Assembly: GCA_017432345.1 (NCBI GenBank)
Contig: JAFRJI010000011.1
Span: 1 to 44,819, forward strand
Direction: 5' to 3'
DNA: 44,819 bases
Source: Bacillota bacterium
GTDB lineage: Bacteria; Bacillota; Clostridia; Peptostreptococcales; Anaerovoracaceae
The translations under genes were made by a program, and so were the position numbers. Under the pieces are notes generated by a model that had not been told where the DNA came from, ran no database searches, and was given only the letters and a program-made list of their open reading frames with translations. This document shows positions 43,385 to 44,819 of this stretch, one piece after another (position 1 is the first letter of the stretch; each line of letters begins with the position of its first letter).

Positions 43385-44548
43385 ATGAACGAACTAACCA
43401 GAACGCTATTAACAGTCATGAACACTGACGAGGCTGCCAGAAACGGCGACAGTCTCGTCAGAATCGTTTTTGCGGACAAACGCCGCAAGTCTTTGGAATA
43501 CAAAAAAGTCACGCTCCGCCCGGTCACCATCCGCAGCGAATTGATGTTCCAGGCGGAATTCCATTTCGACAACAAAGTGACGCACAAGAACATTCCCTAT
43601 TACGAGGGAGTGGATTTTGCGGAGCAACTGATTCGCGAGGATTTCAAGCAGGTCAACATCCTGACGGAACACGAAGATATCCAGATTCTCGCTGCTAAGC
43701 CGGACCGCCCGCGGATCACGCACAAGCCGGCGGACCGCCAGGCCGCCAGCCTTTCCCACGACCGGCGCAAGCACTACTTGCTCGAGGAAGGTGCGCCATG
43801 CGACTTTCTCATCGAGCTGGGCGTCATGAATGAGGACGGGACGGTCCGCAAACAGCACTATGCAAAGTTCCGCCAGATCAACCGCTTCCTTGAGATCGCT
43901 GATGACTCGTTCCGCGATCTTCCGGAGCAGGGAACTTTGCGCATCATCGATTTCGGATGCGGTAAGAGCTATCTCACTTTTGCACTCTATCACTATCTGA
44001 AGATCCAACGCGGCCGCGATGTGGAAATCATCGGCCTCGACCTGAAGGAAGACGTCATCCGCTTTTGCAACGGCGTCGCCCGGAAGCTCGGTTATGCCGA
44101 CCTGCATTTCCTTACTGGCGACATTGCCGACTATGAGAGCGACGGTGCTGATATGGTCGTCACGCTCCACGCCTGCGATACGGCGACGGACTATGCCCTC
44201 ATCAACGCGGTGCGGTGGAACAGCAAGGTAATCCTTTCCGTTCCATGCTGCCAGCACGAGCTTTTCTCGCAGATCCACGAGACTGTGAATGACCCGATGC
44301 TCAAGCACGGCATCCTCAAGGACAAGTTCACGGAACTCCTCACCGATGCCCTGCGCGGTCTCAAACTGGAAGCTGCGGGGTATGACGTCAAGATGATCGA
44401 GTTCACATCTCTGGAACACACATCAAAGAACATCATGATCAAGGCCGTCTACGACCCGAAAGAGGCGGCCATGCAAAAAACCTCGCAGGATTACGAGGCT
44501 TTGAAAGACTTCTATCACGTGCGCCCTACTATTGACGCGTTAGAATAA
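43385..44548 (+). CDS. SAM-dependent methyltransferase (Methyltransf_32 type)
   Basis: 387 residues. The C-terminal part (from about residue 190) is a class I methyltransferase with IIDFGCGKSYLTFALYHYL as SAM loop, EIIGLDLKEDVI and VTLHACDTATDYALI, and the PCCQHEL segment matching PF13679. The N-terminal 150 residues are probably for substrate binding. The RNA or protein target is not identifiable. GGAGAACC lies 4 bases before ATG. It follows the DtxR gene by 67 bases with no terminator between. Confidence 0.83.
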   Translation: MNELTRTLLTVMNTDEAARNGDSLVRIVFADKRRKSLEYKKVTLRPVTIRSELMFQAEFHFDNKVTHKNIPYYEGVDFAEQLIREDFKQVNILTEHEDIQILAAKPDRPRITHKPADRQAASLSHDRRKHYLLEEGAPCDFLIELGVMNEDGTVRKQHYAKFRQINRFLEIADDSFRDLPEQGTLRIIDFGCGKSYLTFALYHYLKIQRGRDVEIIGLDLKEDVIRFCNGVARKLGYADLHFLTGDIADYESDGADMVVTLHACDTATDYALINAVRWNSKVILSVPCCQHELFSQIHETVNDPMLKHGILKDKFTELLTDALRGLKLEAAGYDVKMIEFTSLEHTSKNIMIKAVYDPKEAAMQKTSQDYEALKDFYHVRPTIDALE

Positions 44549-44566
44549 CCAAAAGGAGACATCATA

Positions 44567-44819
44567 ATGAAAGACAAAAATAGACCAGCCATTGTAATCG
44601 GGGCATCCATACCTTTCATGTGGATATTGGTTTACGTTTTGTCAAAATATCACTTTTTTGATTTTCTCGAAAGAGCGAACCTTTCAGACGGACTTATAAC
44701 GGCAATCGTTGTTCTGATTGCGAATATCCCTGTTTTGGTGTTTATCGGATACGGAATATACAATGCCGTCACATCTCCCCCAACGGTACCGAAGGAAAAG
44801 GAGCGTATGCCGTGGGACA
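44567..44819 (+). CDS. Partial membrane protein, runs off the window
   Basis: The reading frame opens at ATG 44567 with AAAAGGAG 8 bases upstream, 18 bases after the methyltransferase stop, and stays open to the window end (84 codons). Two hydrophobic segments are seen, near residues 8-25 and 43-65, followed by a polar stretch (PTVPKEKERMPWD). The function is not recognisable, and the length is unknown. Confidence 0.7.
   Translation, partial: MKDKNRPAIVIGASIPFMWILVYVLSKYHFFDFLERANLSDGLITAIVVLIANIPVLVFIGYGIYNAVTSPPTVPKEKERMPWD

Overview
The window looks like chromosomal DNA of a GC-rich anaerobic member of the Clostridia (Bacillota). Three things point there. The dcw gene order starts mraZ-rsmH-ftsL-PBP(PASTA). 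The ribosome binding sites are strong GGAGG types. The metabolic genes suit an amino-acid fermenter: indolepyruvate:ferredoxin oxidoreductase, a flavin/Fe-S FrhB-like protein, FeoAB and radical SAM enzymes. A family-XIII-like (Anaerovoracaceae) relative is my guess; no rRNA is present to test it.

Layout. (1) 1-393: tRNA-Leu(UAA) and tRNA-Asn(GUU) on the minus strand behind a consensus promoter. (2) 403-12818, minus: a tight nine-gene run reading TrmH/SpoU rRNA methyltransferase, pheS, pheT, zapA, mutS2, argS, radical SAM protein, TPR protein, L,D-transpeptidase, closed by a terminator at 352-393. (3) 12835-24842, minus: a complete-looking dcw operon, mraZ-rsmH-ftsL-PBP2/SpoVD-murF-mraY-murD-ftsW-murG-ftsQ-ftsZ, opening with a TTGACA/TAAAAT promoter covered by TGG repeats (MraZ box) and closing with a terminator after ftsZ; ftsA is absent. 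(4) 24933-28028, plus: a small lipoprotein gene, a 555-base gene-free stretch with an unexplained array of four dyads, lgt and ychF. (5) 28027-34538, minus: iorA-iorB-86-residue protein-FrhB-like protein-lipoprotein nuclease-HerA-like ATPase. (6) 34630-36063, plus: DUF937 protein and a THEP1-like NTPase. (7) 36082-37303: an AT-rich patch with a predicted nuclease-fold protein, 15-bp tandem repeats and inverted repeats. (8) 37304-42824, minus: MscS-type channel, typA, and the feoA-feoB-FeoB-associated iron uptake operon. (9) 42868-44819, plus: a divergent DtxR-family repressor, a methyltransferase and a truncated membrane protein.

How the genes fit together. The dcw operon makes the peptidoglycan precursor (MurF, MurD, MraY, MurG) and the septal synthase (FtsW with PBP2) and positions them (FtsZ, FtsQ, FtsL). 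ZapA and the L,D-transpeptidase in the next run add to this. Iron import (Feo) is probably controlled by the divergent DtxR-type repressor through three matching palindromes, one lying exactly between the -35 and -10 of feoA. Iron supply matches the Fe-S load of IOR, the FrhB-like protein and the radical SAM enzyme. Lgt would lipidate the two lipoproteins seen here.

Most of the window is ordinary core genome. The parts least explained by known families are the dyad array at 25653-25894, the small beta-grasp-like protein inside the IOR operon, and the AT-rich nuclease patch with its repeated Shine-Dalgarno-like units.
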